A stretch of 64,000 nt of DNA, from NCBI GenBank assembly GCA_940671915.1, contig CALNVZ010003747.1, positions 77,214-141,213 on the forward strand. The letters run 5' to 3'. The position numbers were made by a program, and so were the translations under genes. The notes beneath the pieces are model-generated. The model saw only the letters and a list, made by a program, of their open reading frames with translations, searched no databases and was not told where the DNA came from. Source of the stretch: Paracentrotus lividus (Eukaryota > Echinodermata > Echinoidea > Camarodonta > Echinidae). Shown piece by piece: positions 21,540 through 32,391 of the stretch (its first letter is position 1; each line of letters begins with the position of its first letter).

Positions 21540-23600
21540 TTGAATTAAATCCATATATTGCAATTTATCATTAATTCAAAGTTGAAATAGGCGTTAAAAA
21601 GGGAAAAGCAGTGACACATTGCTTGATATACATAGTTTTTACTGTCCAAATAGTTAAATATTTGTAAACCATTATACACTCTACTAATAACCAACGCTGT
21701 TTTTATAGTGTGTCTACATCTACTTCTGATTACAATGCTTTGTGTGTCCATATCAATTCTACTCCAGTGAAATGTAAATCTAACGTATGACAATTATTAA
21801 CATAAAGACGCGTCCATTATTTGAGGAGGGAAACGCAACATTACATTCATGAGTTATGGGGAAATACATGCAGCTCTGAGCGCAGAAAATTATACGGCTC
21901 TACATTATATCAACAAAACCCGCGCTAACGGCGGAAGCGACCGATTGACAACTGCATGCAATTATTACTTAGCGTACAAAAACTCGTCTAAGAAACTTCC
22001 CTGTGGTAAAATCGTATTGTTGGTCGATCCCGTTCGAGGAAATTAGTCATGGACATGAATAAAATAATTGAACTTTTATCATAGTTTTTCGTAGGTAGAT
22101 GCCTCGAAGACCAGATTGGGGAAAAAGACATTTGGCAAGCCTATAACACCATTGGTGCTAAAGTTGTAATCAGAATCTTTATTTCATCATAGATTGAATG
22201 TTCCTAACGATTATTGATATAAATAGTGATCTTGTCACATCTTGGCGAAGAACGCACGTCACACTGCGCAATGCATGTGATATGCGGAATATTGACCCAT
22301 CGAGTAAAGATTTCGTTTGTGATAATGTCAAATGACAGGACTTTTTTCTAACCAATCGAAATGACATGTTACCATATCTGAAAGCTGAGATTCAAGCTTT
22401 TAAAAACTGCTTGATCATTACGGTGTAATATAATATGCGTAATCGAGGAAGATGACTATGCAGCGTATGAGCTATTTGAGAGCAAAAGTTGGCCATATTG
22501 TACAGGAATTTGGATCTCACTAGGATTTCGAATTGACACAAGTGACAGGACTTTTTTCCCCCTTTGCAATAAGTTATTCCTATTTTTGAAACGTTCAGAC
22601 TCTTAGCGTACTTATTCAAGTTGATCATTTCTTCGAAAAGGTAGTTGCTCGCCATAATCAAGAAAACAAATGTGAAAAAACTGTGCAAATTACAAAAAGT
22701 CTATGGCCGCGTTCGCTTTGCGTAGAGTGATAGCGCCCTCTTCCCCTTAAGTTTACAACTAGAATTGATATGAACTCAAACGCATTACTTATGCATAAAG
22801 ACCTTAACATTTCTGAGGACTAGAACCTCATCGTATCGATTCTTACAGCTTGCAAAGGAAATAGTACCATGATAAAACACCTCAATGTAATGTACATGTA
22901 CTTGCACTAAAACACAGGGCTATATCTGTTTCCGGTTATAATTTAATTGCATCATAAATACTTAAAAGCCTATTTATGAGAATTAGAATCTCATCGCATC
23001 GATCCATTATCTTACATCATGCACATGAAATGATCACATAGTGCTCATAATAAAGTATGTCTACATCTACTTCCGGTTTCAATACTTCTGATTTTTTAAT
23101 TCTAAAACGTGTACTTAGAGATAAAAAACTTTTAAACATTCATTCTTAACTTATCTTTTATCAGAAGACAGACTATTAAAGTCGATTCAAAGCCATGCTA
23201 CTTAATTTTTTAATAATAACATAATCATAAATCTCACTGTAAGGTACTTGAACTAAATGTATGTCCATCTATATTGGGCTCCAATATTATCTGACTTTGA
23301 AACTAAAACAAATACCTATACATAAAAACTATAATGAAAACTAGAACACCATCTCATCGATTCATAGTCAAGTCATAATAGAGTCGTAGCTTGCAAATGA
23401 AATAATAGCAAAATCAAACGCTTCACTGTACTTTTACTAAAATATGTCTTTATCTAATTCAGATTCAAATACTTTTCCCAGTTATATCCTGTATTGAAAT
23501 AAACTTAAAATATATTCAAAGTAGAACTAAAAAAGATAGCGTGTGCTAAAAAAAATAATATACGCTCTTCTGTAAAAGTGTGTCTACATCTATTTCTAAC
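21540..23600. repeat. Degenerate ~170-bp tandem array, duplicon C
   Basis: Near-identical to duplicon B over 22773-23600 (matching 15930-16170 and 16720-17750 after removal of insertions). Interrupted at 21749-22772 by a 1-kb element. Lacks the 275-bp tandem duplication seen in B. Confidence 0.8.
21749..22772. mobile_element. Insertion with 13-bp TIR CATATCAATTCTA (1,024 bp)
   Basis: Duplicon B is uninterrupted at this point (TTTGTGTCATACTCAAACGC near 15925). In C the sequence CATATCAATTCTA opens and TAGAATTGATATG closes an extra kilobase. Inside, CAAATGACAGGACTTTTTT (near 22327) recurs as AAGTGACAGGACTTTTTTC (near 22538). ORFs at 21849-22046 plus, 22179-22367 minus and 22392-22688 minus have no recognised domain. 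Superfamily not identified. Confidence 0.7.
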
Positions 23601-23744
23601 TTCAATACTTCTGAATTTTAATGATAAAACAAAGACTGATACTTAAGAACCATCATGTTTTACGAGAACTCGGACTTTAATATGTTTTATACACCTCGTA
23701 TAGCTTACATTGTTTAAAATGTTATACAATACACATTCTCTACA

Positions 23745-24115
23745 AGCTAATAATAATAATAATTATAATAATAACATATTCTTACATAACACATTAATAT
23801 ATACACCTACTACCCGGAAACGGGTTTGACACAAAACCTTTTAGGAATGAGATACATACATATTGGAAAAAAAACTATAAAACAATGTGAAACCTTTCCA
23901 AATTAAAGAGGTTAACAAACAAAAACTATTTAAAAGTTGTCGGGAGACCTCACACTCGATTTCATACATTCATACATTTTAATTTATTCATTTAAAAATT
24001 CAACTGTTTAATTGATTAAAGAGTTAACAAACATATAGTAAAAAGCTATTTAAATGTTATATAGCGCCTTTCCAAATAAATTTGCTCAAGGCACTTCACA
24101 TAAAAAACAAAAACA
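23745..24115. mobile_element. SINE-like tail split by a ~265-bp insertion
   Basis: Equivalent to 17894-17990 in duplicon B, but ACATATTCTTA and TATAGCGCCTTTCC are separated by AT-rich sequence (about 23791-24056). Internal direct phrases GAGGTTAACAAACAAAAACTATTTAAA and GAGTTAACAAACATATAG recur. TTA lies at both junctions. Confidence 0.5.
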
Positions 24116-24359
24116 AAAACAATAACAACAGTAAGATGTAAATGTGATTTGCTCTCCAAGTAAGTATAAACAGGTACTAAGCTACTTGTGCTAAAGTCTT
24201 ATGTCGAAATCTGTTTCCGATTTCAATAATTAACTCCCAGCTCAACTCTACATGAAACCTAGTATCAATCTCACAGCGATTAAAAAACAGAACACAACCA
24301 TTCTAGCTGTTTTTAAGCTACTCCGGCAAGATCATGTTTACATGTACTGTACGTTACAT

Positions 24360-24985
24360 ACCTTTTACTTTGTCCCTCCTTCCCTCCAAAACGAGTGAAA
24401 ATGTGTAAATTCACTCCAAGTTCACACTTATATCACTCTAAGTCTTTTTTAATATTAATTCTACCCCTCCAAGAGTGAACTTTAAAAAAAAATTGTATCT
24501 GATATTTACCCTAGTTTAGACAGCCATTTATAATTTTCTACAAAGGTGTTAACGCTTATTTCATTGACTATGGTTAGATAGAGTGCATAGCGCTAGAGCA
24601 AACAAAATAAAACAAAATAATGTTCAGTGTCAAAGCTTTCCAATTTATATTAGGAGCTTTAGACATTGTAATGAGTTATCCCTTTCTATACCGGCACCAA
24701 GTTGGTAGAATTTGCCCTTCCCAGCCTTATGCTGATTACGTACATATCACTGTTGGGGTTGATTGGGGGAGAGGGGCGCTTGGTGTACCCTCAAATATTG
24801 GAGAAAATGCCCCCGTCACCACCCTTTTGTCTCCACCGTTGGGTACCAGTGATCTTGGTCTAGTAACCTTTAACATAAAAAAATAGGATCAATCTTACGG
24901 TCGATATTAATCTTATAGTCTACGGTAAAACGTGTACTGAGAGTGTAAGATAGGTCGCATCTATTTTATGTTACAGGGCACTCAA
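24360..24985. other. 3' flank of KCTD-like gene C
   Basis: Conserved downstream blocks (GAGTGAA-rich segment near 24390, CAGCCATTTATAATTTTC, GGTAGAATTTGCC). The plus-strand ORF 24620-24886 reads antisense through it and has no family signature. Confidence 0.5.
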
Positions 24986-26236
24986 CTAATACTTAACTTC
25001 CAACCTGGTCCAATTGGAGTTGACTTGAACGTGGTTGAATTCAATTTGTGGAGGACGGTATGAATGTTGTGAATATTCAGATGATGTAATCGCCTTTCGG
25101 AAATAATTCTCTACGCTAGCAGGTCCATTAGGATTTATTTCATCCATATCCAATACTACAGAATACACGTATATATTCATTTCACCATGTTCATTAAAAC
25201 TGATAATTAAATTGCTCTTGTTGATTTGAAATAAGTCTTGACCGTATGCAACACAGGGAGATGACGGGCACCAATACACATGGATGTAATGATAGCCATA
25301 ATATGGCTCATACGAGCTTATACTCTGAATATGGTTACCAAGCATATCAAGTCCAAAATACTTGGCATCTTCCTTAAGATGGTCCAACTCAGCCGATGTG
25401 ATGGGATTAAAAATACCCCCATCTCTGAGATAGTTCCGGATATGGTGGAACACACTGCCATCTCTGCCCATTATGTAGTTTCCTTGTGGGTCTCTTAAGA
25501 CGGAATTTGTTCCCTTTAATATCTTGGTGAAAAGAGAATCTTCCTCTCTCGACAAATTTTCTTTGGTGATGTTGAATAACTTTCTGTCGTCAAACATGAG
25601 TCCAACTGATTCACCTATTGGTACATCAGACCGCGATGAATAGTTCATTATCGACTCTTTGAGCGCCTGGAGCAAGAAAAAGTCAGCCTGACGTCTCAGT
25701 GAACCAAGTTCGTTGAACCCTTCTGGTAGTTCTAGTTCCCCATATCTCAGGAAACTGAGGACGTGACGAAATATCTTGCCATCCTGGTCGATCAGAAAGT
25801 TTCCTTGAACATCTTGTTCAGATGGTATATCACCGTCTAGTAAACTGGAAAAGAAACTGTCTGGATACCGTATGAGAGTGAGCCGCGATGTCCGATAGAT
25901 CTTACCACCAACATTTAAACCAACGTAATCCCGCGAGGAATGTTTCTCTATCGAGTCTTTGAGAGCAAGAAGCGAGAAAAAATCAGCCTGACTTCTTAGT
26001 AAATCAATCTCGTTGAACCCTTCTGGTAGTTGTAGCTTCCCATTCCTCAAGAAATTGAGGACATGGCGAAATATCTTACCATCCTGGTCGATCAGATAGT
26101 TTCCTTGATCATCTTGTTCAGATGGTATGTCACCGTCTAGTAAAGTGGAAAAGAAACTATCTGGATACCGTGTGAGCGTGAGCCGCGATGTCCGATAGAT
26201 CTTACCACCAACATTTAGACCAACGTAGTCACTCAT
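24986..26236 (-). CDS. KCTD-like protein C, three BTB/T1 domains (416 aa)
   Basis: Intact single exon. Residues 1-100 and 101-200 are two nearly identical canonical BTB/T1 units: each carries DYVGLNVGGKIYRTSRLTL, DQDGKIFRHVL and PEGFNE, and the second starts exactly 100 codons after the first. Residues 209-303 are the diverged BTB seen as domain 2 in paralogue B (LFNITKENLSREED, GRDGSVFHHIRNYLRDGG, AKYFGLD). Residues 310-416 are the C-terminal domain (HVYWCPSSPCVAYG, NSNWTRLEVKY). Paralogue B lacks the middle unit, so a 300-bp in-frame duplication of the BTB1 coding segment created it. Three T1 domains on one chain could change oligomer stoichiometry; that is inference. No pore or membrane segment, so not a Kv channel. 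Confidence 0.88.
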   Translation of the reverse strand: MSDYVGLNVGGKIYRTSRLTLTRYPDSFFSTLLDGDIPSEQDDQGNYLIDQDGKIFRHVLNFLRNGKLQLPEGFNEIDLLRSQADFFSLLALKDSIEKHSSRDYVGLNVGGKIYRTSRLTLIRYPDSFFSSLLDGDIPSEQDVQGNFLIDQDGKIFRHVLSFLRYGELELPEGFNELGSLRRQADFFLLQALKESIMNYSSRSDVPIGESVGLMFDDRKLFNITKENLSREEDSLFTKILKGTNSVLRDPQGNYIMGRDGSVFHHIRNYLRDGGIFNPITSAELDHLKEDAKYFGLDMLGNHIQSISSYEPYYGYHYIHVYWCPSSPCVAYGQDLFQINKSNLIISFNEHGEMNIYVYSVVLDMDEINPNGPASVENYFRKAITSSEYSQHSYRPPQIEFNHVQVNSNWTRLEVKY

Positions 26237-26840
26237 TTTTGCTTCTCATCTATATACCAACGTACGGAATGATATTCTCCAAGAACAAAATTTTAATCAG
26301 CTAAAGCAAACCCTGTTGATTCAACCAAGTTGAGGGTTATTATGACTTCGCACTTCTTAACCAAGTTTTTGCGTGTTCATTGCACTGTACACTGGGTACA
26401 ATGCAATGGGGATTCCCCGTATAAACTACCCACGCTGTAAAGCCTTTTAACAATAGCTAACAACAATGACATGCTTTGATACATATTTTTTGTAATTTTT
26501 CAATATGATTTCAATCCATTTACTTTGTTGAGGCTCACTTGTAGGTATATTGAAATCATCCATTGGAACCATCCACCCTGGCCTACTCTGCTTTGCGTTG
26601 TTCCATATCTTATTTGCGTGTTCATTGCACTGTACATTGGGTATTTCCAGTGGGGATTCCCCGTATAAACTACCCACGCTGTAAAGCCTTTTAGCATGTT
26701 TAACAGTAGCTAACAACAATGAGATGTTTTGATCCATATTTTTTGTAATTTTTCTTTATGATTTCAATCCATTCACTTTTGTTGAGGCTCACTAGCTCAT
26801 CATCCATTGGTTCCATCCGCCCTACTGTGCTTTGCCTTGT
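26237..26840 (-). promoter_or_regulatory. Duplicated 5' flank of gene C with two kappaB-like palindromes
   Basis: GGGGATTCCCC occurs at 26408-26418 and again at 26652-26662. The surrounding ~200 bp is a direct repeat (GCGTGTTCATTGCACTGTAC, ACTACCCACGCTGTAAAGCC, GATTTCAATCCATT at 26350-26540 and 26610-26790). The copies differ by small indels, so the duplication is not brand new. The small minus-strand ORFs here are spurious. Confidence 0.55.
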
Positions 26841-27280
26841 TCAAAATATTATTGTATGTTCATTCTCTTTGAAGATTGTGTTTGGCCAATGAACGTTTTT
26901 TTTTTTAATTCCCAAGGTGTATCTAAACCTCTTACCCCAAAGATAATGCAGTAAGTGCCTCGAGCAGTTGATAATTATCTGCCTAAAAGGTGATACAGTG
27001 CGCCCTTCCGAAATGTATATACTTCTGAAACACTCCAAAATTGTTATGTATGCAAACGATATATCGATATGTTATGTGGAAGTTGAATTGAAAAACAAAT
27101 AAATTAGAAGATTAAGAATATACTGCTGACTAATGAGAAGGTAATCGTATCATGATAAATTATGAGAAAACTAATATAATTGAATATTAGTAGGTACGGG
27201 AGCAATCACACTACAGTAATACCACTTTTAATAAAGCTTGTAATATCAATAATGATAAGCAAGTTTTTTTTATTTTTTTA
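26841..27280. other. Intergenic, no feature
   Basis: AT-rich; no ORF above 65 codons with a signature and no repeat relationship noticed. Confidence 0.4.
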
Positions 27281-28092
27281 TTTGAATATTTAGGTGTGAC
27301 GATAGATAATACACTTTCATATTAACAAAGTATACTAACAAAGTTAGAAACTTGGTGTAATAATCAAAATACTTTACTTACTATGGTTATGCCGATATTT
27401 GATTATTGTTGTGTTGTTTAGGGGATAATTATAAGGACGTTACATCAGATAGAATAAACAAAATACAGAGAAGGCCTGCTAGGATAATTTGAAGAGCGGA
27501 TTTTATGACTCCTTCTGAAACATTATTTCACATCATTAAATTTGATGGGCTTTGAACATAGAGTTCTATATTTCAGATATATGCTCATGTTTAAATGTAT
27601 GAAAGGTAAGTATCGCCCCCCCCCCAAGTTTGACAAAAATATGTAGATTTATAAAAGACCTACACACGTATGGAACTAGATCATTGTCTCAAAATAAAGT
27701 ATATTAAATGTAATGCAGAATCCTTTAAAATTCTTTGCATTATTTATCCGTCTTTCTCCGGAACGATGTGGAACCTTCATGCCAAAATATTTAATCTCTT
27801 GCATGTTTCCGTTAATAATTGAATAATTATTTTTCTTTCTTCTAGATGAATATGCTCAATCAATTTAAGTTGTTTTTAACAAACTTGTAGTATGCTATTT
27901 CCTTCTTGATGATTTGACTTGTTACTATAACTATGTATTTCTGTTGATATACGTAACGATTCTTAATATGATATTTTACTCATATATGATTTTTGTAGTT
28001 TTATATGCGTATATTACAGGACCCCAAGGGAGAGCAGCTTATGTTGATTGGGTGTCCTGTTGAAATATTGTTGACAAATGAATGAATAAACA
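27281..28092 (+). mobile_element. LINE 3' fragment (decayed reverse transcriptase C-terminus)
   Basis: In broken frames, translation gives YLGVTIDNTLSY (27289 on), then LLTMVMPIFDYC, then RINKIQRRPARII and TPSETLFHII. These are the order and motifs of the C-terminal part of non-LTR retrotransposon ORF2 (CR1/L2/Jockey group: YLGV-ID, FDYCD-VW, IQ-RAARI). An internal deletion and several stops make it dead. The 3' UTR has GGACCCCAAGGGAGAGCAGC and a short TGAATGAATAAA tail, as in L2/CR1-like elements. Only the 3' end is present, typical of 5' truncation. Confidence 0.75.
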
Positions 28093-28284
28093 CCCTATCA
28101 AAAAGTTATACGTTAATTTTTTTTCTTGCTAAATAGAGTACCATATCGAATTCGACTTGTTTCAAACTTGGCCACATTATTCTTTATTGTCATTACTCAT
28201 TCATCAATGAAAATACAAATGTTATTTGGGTAATTCTGTAGAGAATATGAATATACTTTTTTTTTTATCAGGGTCATATATGGG

Positions 28285-28495
28285 ACACCTTTTTGTATCA
28301 CAAAAGGGACCAGCGCCTTACAAGCTTTGCTTCTTGCTGGTTCCTGAATTTTCTTTATAATTGTTTTCTCTGTTACTTTTGAACAAAATATTCTATGTTA
28401 CATACTGATGTTGTTAATTTGATTATTTATTCTGTTAACTTTTGAAAACATGAAAGAAAATCAATAAAGTAATCTTGAATCTTGAAAACTGCTGC
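28285..28495 (+). mobile_element. Second LINE 3' UTR fragment
   Basis: GGGACCAGCGCCTTACAAGC...TTGCTGGTTCC, followed by AT-rich sequence and AATCAATAAAGTAATCTTGAATCTTGAAAA. A GACCAGCGCC/GCTGGT hairpin plus an ATCTTGA-repeat tail is the layout of CR1-like 3' ends. No coding part. Confidence 0.5.
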
Positions 28496-28914
28496 GCCTG
28501 GTCATCATAGTAAAAAAAAAAATATTTGTTAATACTTACACAATGAAACTGTCACGTACAGGCATGAAATATTTACCTTCTTAACTGTTTTTAACCCTTT
28601 GTAAGTCTTTTTTTTTTAAGTTGAAGCTATTTCTTTACTCAGTTTCTACAGATTCGACTTAGGCAAGGTTGCCTGTAATGTCGTCCATTGCCGACAAGTA
28701 TAGAGATATGTAATATAGCTTAACCTGTTATAAAGCATATTGTTACAACAAAATTTCTTAACAATGAGATAAATTATTAGCCCGTCTTCTTTATCATTGG
28801 ATTATGCATTTTTGTTTTTGCCCTATTACAAAAATAAATTTTAAAAAATATATAAAAAAAAAGCTCCAAATTTTATTGTCTGAACCGGATATTCTTTTTG
28901 CCCCTTTTCTCGTG

Positions 28915-29096
28915 CACCAATAAATAAAACAGACACTACAGCCGAAGTTATTTTCAGGTAATTCGGAGAACCAATATTTATTCACTATCCAGGCTAAGGC
29001 TGCATCGTGCAGATGAGCGCAGCTTACAACGCAGCTAAATAAGAAACGCAAGGTGCGCTATAAGCTATTACACTAACATTAACATCATCACTGGCG
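28915..29096. repeat. Dispersed repeat R, copy 1
   Basis: CACCAATAAATAAAACAGAC ... CACTAACATTAACATCATCACTGGCG. Copies with the same boundaries lie at 38222-38429 and 45877-46017. This one is the least rearranged. Confidence 0.75.
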
Positions 29097-29186
29097 CAAC
29101 CACCTTTCCTCAACTCTCTTTCACTGGTTGAAAATCATGAACATATATCACATGATATACAAACTAATTATAAATTGATTATTAGG

Positions 29187-29552
29187 GTAACGGGCTCTAT
29201 CGGGGTAGCGTTTGCTTCAGGCGTCCTTCACAGACCCAGTCACGTCTTTCGAATCTTCGCTCTCTTGATCGATTCGTTCACAAAGTATATTGTGCAAGCA
29301 ACAACGTGACTCACCAACACGTCTCTCCTCACTACTCACAATCAATCAATCACTCCGAATATATCGCTACCATGCAGTGAAACAGAAGATATCGAGCTTT
29401 CTGTAAGGTACATCAAAGTCTTTATTCACAGAGCAACATGAAACACGTCTCACCGCACGGCGGCTCGACAACAACTGACCAACGCCATGGTCGCTTCAAA
29501 ATTATTCCCAACAAATACTAACCGCCTCTACAGGCCTAATAATTACGTTACA
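29187..29552 (-). mobile_element. 3' LTR of minus-strand LTR element
   Basis: 366-bp direct repeat of 32009-32391. On the minus strand it starts TGTAACGTAATT and ends GAGCCCGTTAC. It is immediately preceded by a G-rich tract (TTTTGGTGGGGCCG), the expected position of a polypurine tract. Most differences from the other LTR are 1-2 base indels. Confidence 0.8.
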
Positions 29553-31096
29553 CGGCCCCACCAAAAGTGGGCAGTCCTCTGACCAATGCATAAAAAGAAC
29601 AATTCATTTACATAATATTAAGTACAAAATATGTCGTCTAACAAATAACAGAACTTTCCAAATGGAAACTAATTCCTCATGTAAGCATACCACTATTCCT
29701 TCATAATCCGTTTATATTTCCTAATGAATATGAGCTAATACGAGTCAAATACAGTTTACATGAAATCGAAAGATTACAACAGTAAAACTGGAACCTTATA
29801 TTTTTAAACATCTTATACGCATATCATTGAAATATTGATACTTGACAGATTGGAGAACAGTGGATAGATAAGAGAGAAGAGTAGGACAAAGGATAAATTA
29901 ATCGAGGTTCAAAATTCACTATCAATAGAAAGCAATGTATAAAACAATTTATAATTACTTGAATAAAATCGCGGCAGAATCCCTTTAAGATTGATCAACG
30001 AATTGGTGTGAGTTCTGTGTAGTGGTTTCTCCGATCTTGCAAAGTGTAGTTCGCTCGATCGCAGGTTGACTTCACTGCATCTCATGATTTCTCTTCGAAT
30101 AACCCTGAAGATCGACGCCTCGTCATCCTGCATTAGACTGATCCCGGCAAAGTTACAACTTACTTGTACAGTCGATGGGTCTCTGGTAAGTCGGGCACGC
30201 TAGTCATCTTGCCTCCGAGGTACACTGCTAGCGCTCTATGAGTGCTCGTCATCGACACTCAACGCTCTATGAGGCACTCTCCTTTATGAGACACCCTCAT
30301 AGCGCTACATGATCTCTCTAGCGCTCTGTGGCACTCTGCAAGACGCCCTACGTGGTACTCTCCTTCATGAGACAATCCTACGTAGACGATCTACGACGCA
30401 CATCTCTTTCCACGACGCTCTGTACGTGAGCACTCTCCATAGACGCTCTGTGTACGCTCCCGGGCTCGTCGGAGAGAAGAAAGTATGGTGGAAGAAATAC
30501 TAGTAGACCTAATAGAAAATTAAATATACAAAATTAAGCATATAGATACAGAGCTATCATAAAGTCAACATGCAGGCTATTTAAAGTTAATCAAAGACTC
30601 GGCTGGAGTTCGGTAAACTGGACTATCGTAGTGTGTGAAATATGTAGTAGTTTCTTGGTCTCAGTGGCCAGTTGTCTCGCTCGTCGCAGGTTGACTCTTT
30701 CCTAGCATTCTTATTTATCTTTCGAAGAGAGAACCCTGAGACGATGCTACATCGTCTTTCTGCGTCACGGTATTGGCTTTCACCACAGGGGGGCAGGGGG
30801 GTTTCCAAAAACCAAAAACCTTATATTGTTATGTTAAGATGATAATTCAGCCAACATATCTCGGCCGTTTCCAGGCGCTCTCATCACCAAATCTATTTAC
30901 AATCTATTTACAATCTTGCTTTATCTACGTCATATTTATTTCTCCTGAGTCCTGACTACTCTGACTCAATCCATGTCGCTTCTCGCCTACTCCGCCAACT
31001 CTGGGCTCTTTCCCTTCTATCTCAAAGCACAACCTATTCTCAGCCATCTCTCATTGATGAACTGTCTGTATGTCTTACAACACAGGCTCTATTAAC

Positions 31097-31862
31097 TGCG
31101 TGGATAGGCTACCTATGTGTAGCCTATAGGCTAATGCGTAGGCTAATGTGTAGGCTACATATAGGCTACCTATAGGCTACCTTTTGTGTAGCCTATAGGC
31201 TAATGCGTAGGCTAATGTGTAGGCTACCTATAGGCTACCTATAGGCTAATGCGTAGGCTAATGTGTAGCCTATAGGCTAATGCGTAGGCTAATGTGTAGC
31301 CTATAGGCTAATGCGTAGGCTAATGTGTAGCCCATAGGCTAATGCGTAGGCTAATGTGTAGCCTATAGGCTAATGCGTAGGCTACCTATAGGCTACCTAT
31401 AGACTACCTATAGGCTACCTTTAGCCTATAGGTTCATCTGTATGCTCCCTCGTAGGCTAACGTGTAACGATGCTACACGTAGGCTAACTTGTAGGCTATC
31501 TGTATGCTCCCTCGTAGGCTAGCGTGTAACGATGCTACACGTAGGCTAACTCGTAGCCTATAGGCTCATCTGTATGCTCCCTCGTAGGCTAACGTGTAAC
31601 GATGCTACACGTAGGCTAACTCGTAGCCAATCTGTATGCTCCCTCGTAGGCTAACGTGTAACGATGCTACACGTAGGCTAACTCGTAGCCTATAGGCTCA
31701 TCTGTATGCTCCCTCGTAGGCTAACGTGTAACGATGCTACACGTAGGCTAATGTGTAGGCTACCTCGTAGCCTATAGTATAGGCTCATCTGTATGCTCCC
31801 TCGTAGGCTAACGTGTAACGATGCTACACGTAGGCTAACTCGTAGCCTATAGGCTCATTCAA
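31097..31862. repeat. GTAGGCTA satellite in two registers
   Basis: Left part (31097-31430): short GCTAATGCGTAGGCTAATGT/GCCTATAGG units that can pair with themselves. Right part (31431-31862): higher-order units of roughly 60-90 bp, each containing TGTATGCTCCCTCGTAGGCT then AACGATGCTACACGTAGGCT, repeated about six times. Lies inside the LTR element. Confidence 0.9.
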
Positions 31863-31983
31863 TGTACAGTGAGTATCTGACTGACTGACTGTTTCTGTCC
31901 CTCCGTTGCTCTCGGAGATCATCCCAAATAGGGCTGCTGTATCTGCATCGAGTCGAGTTGCCGTTCTTCACGTTGTGCCAAAA

Positions 31984-32001
31984 TCCCACCGCGTGCCACC
32001 A
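31984..32001 (-). other. Candidate primer-binding site
   Basis: On the minus strand TGGTGGCACGCGGTGGGA starts seven bases inside the 5' LTR end. TGG at the start matches the CCA end of a tRNA. The specific tRNA was not identified. Confidence 0.5.
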
Positions 32002-32008
32002 GTGTAGC

Positions 32009-32391
32009 GTAACGGGGCTCTATCGGGGTAGCGTTTTGCCTCTCAGGCGGTCTCTCACAGAACCCAGTCACGTCTTTCGAATCTCTCGCTCTCTTGATCG
32101 GATTCGTTCACAAAAGTATATTGTGCAAGCAACAACGTGACTCACCAACACGATCTCTCCCTCACTACTCACAATCAATCAATCACTCGAATATATCGCT
32201 TACCATGCAGTGAAAACAGAAGATATACGAGCTTTCTGTAAGGTACATCAAAGTCTTTATTCACAGAGCAACACGAAACACGTCTCACCGCCACGGCGGC
32301 TCGACAACAACTGACCAACGCATGGTCGCTTACAAATTATATCCCAACAAATACTAACGCCCTCTACAGGCCCTAAATGAATTACGTTACA
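32009..32391 (-). mobile_element. 5' LTR of minus-strand LTR element
   Basis: 383-bp partner of 29187-29552. Upstream on the minus strand is the end of the broken pol region, so this LTR could alternatively be the 3' LTR of that element and be shared. No convincing target duplication flanks the 29187-32391 unit (CATAT versus CCTAA). Confidence 0.75.

Larger units (their letters stand above)
29553..32008 (-). mobile_element. Internal region of non-autonomous LTR element
   Basis: About 2.45 kb with no gag or pol similarity. Next to the 5' LTR on the minus strand lies TGGTGGCACGCGGTGGGATT (32001 downwards), a plausible tRNA primer-binding site. A diverged duplication is present (CGCTCGTCGCAGGTTGACTC near 30680, CGCTCGATCGCAGGTTGACT near 30052). 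GCGCTCTATGAG-type short repeats occupy 30220-30460, and 31097-31862 is satellite. The size and emptiness fit a LARD/TRIM-like derivative mobilised in trans. ORFs here (29909-30133, 30623-30808 minus) are unrecognised. Confidence 0.65.

Noticed and set aside
31097-31862. Possible CRISPR array
   Set aside because: Units have no constant repeat plus unique spacer pattern; spacing is irregular and the unit is itself a degenerate satellite, in a eukaryotic context.
29187-32391. Direct repeats as a simple tandem duplication instead of LTRs
   Set aside because: The TGTAACG start, adjacent TGG-starting primer-binding-site candidate and G-rich tract at the correct ends favour LTRs, although no target duplication was found.
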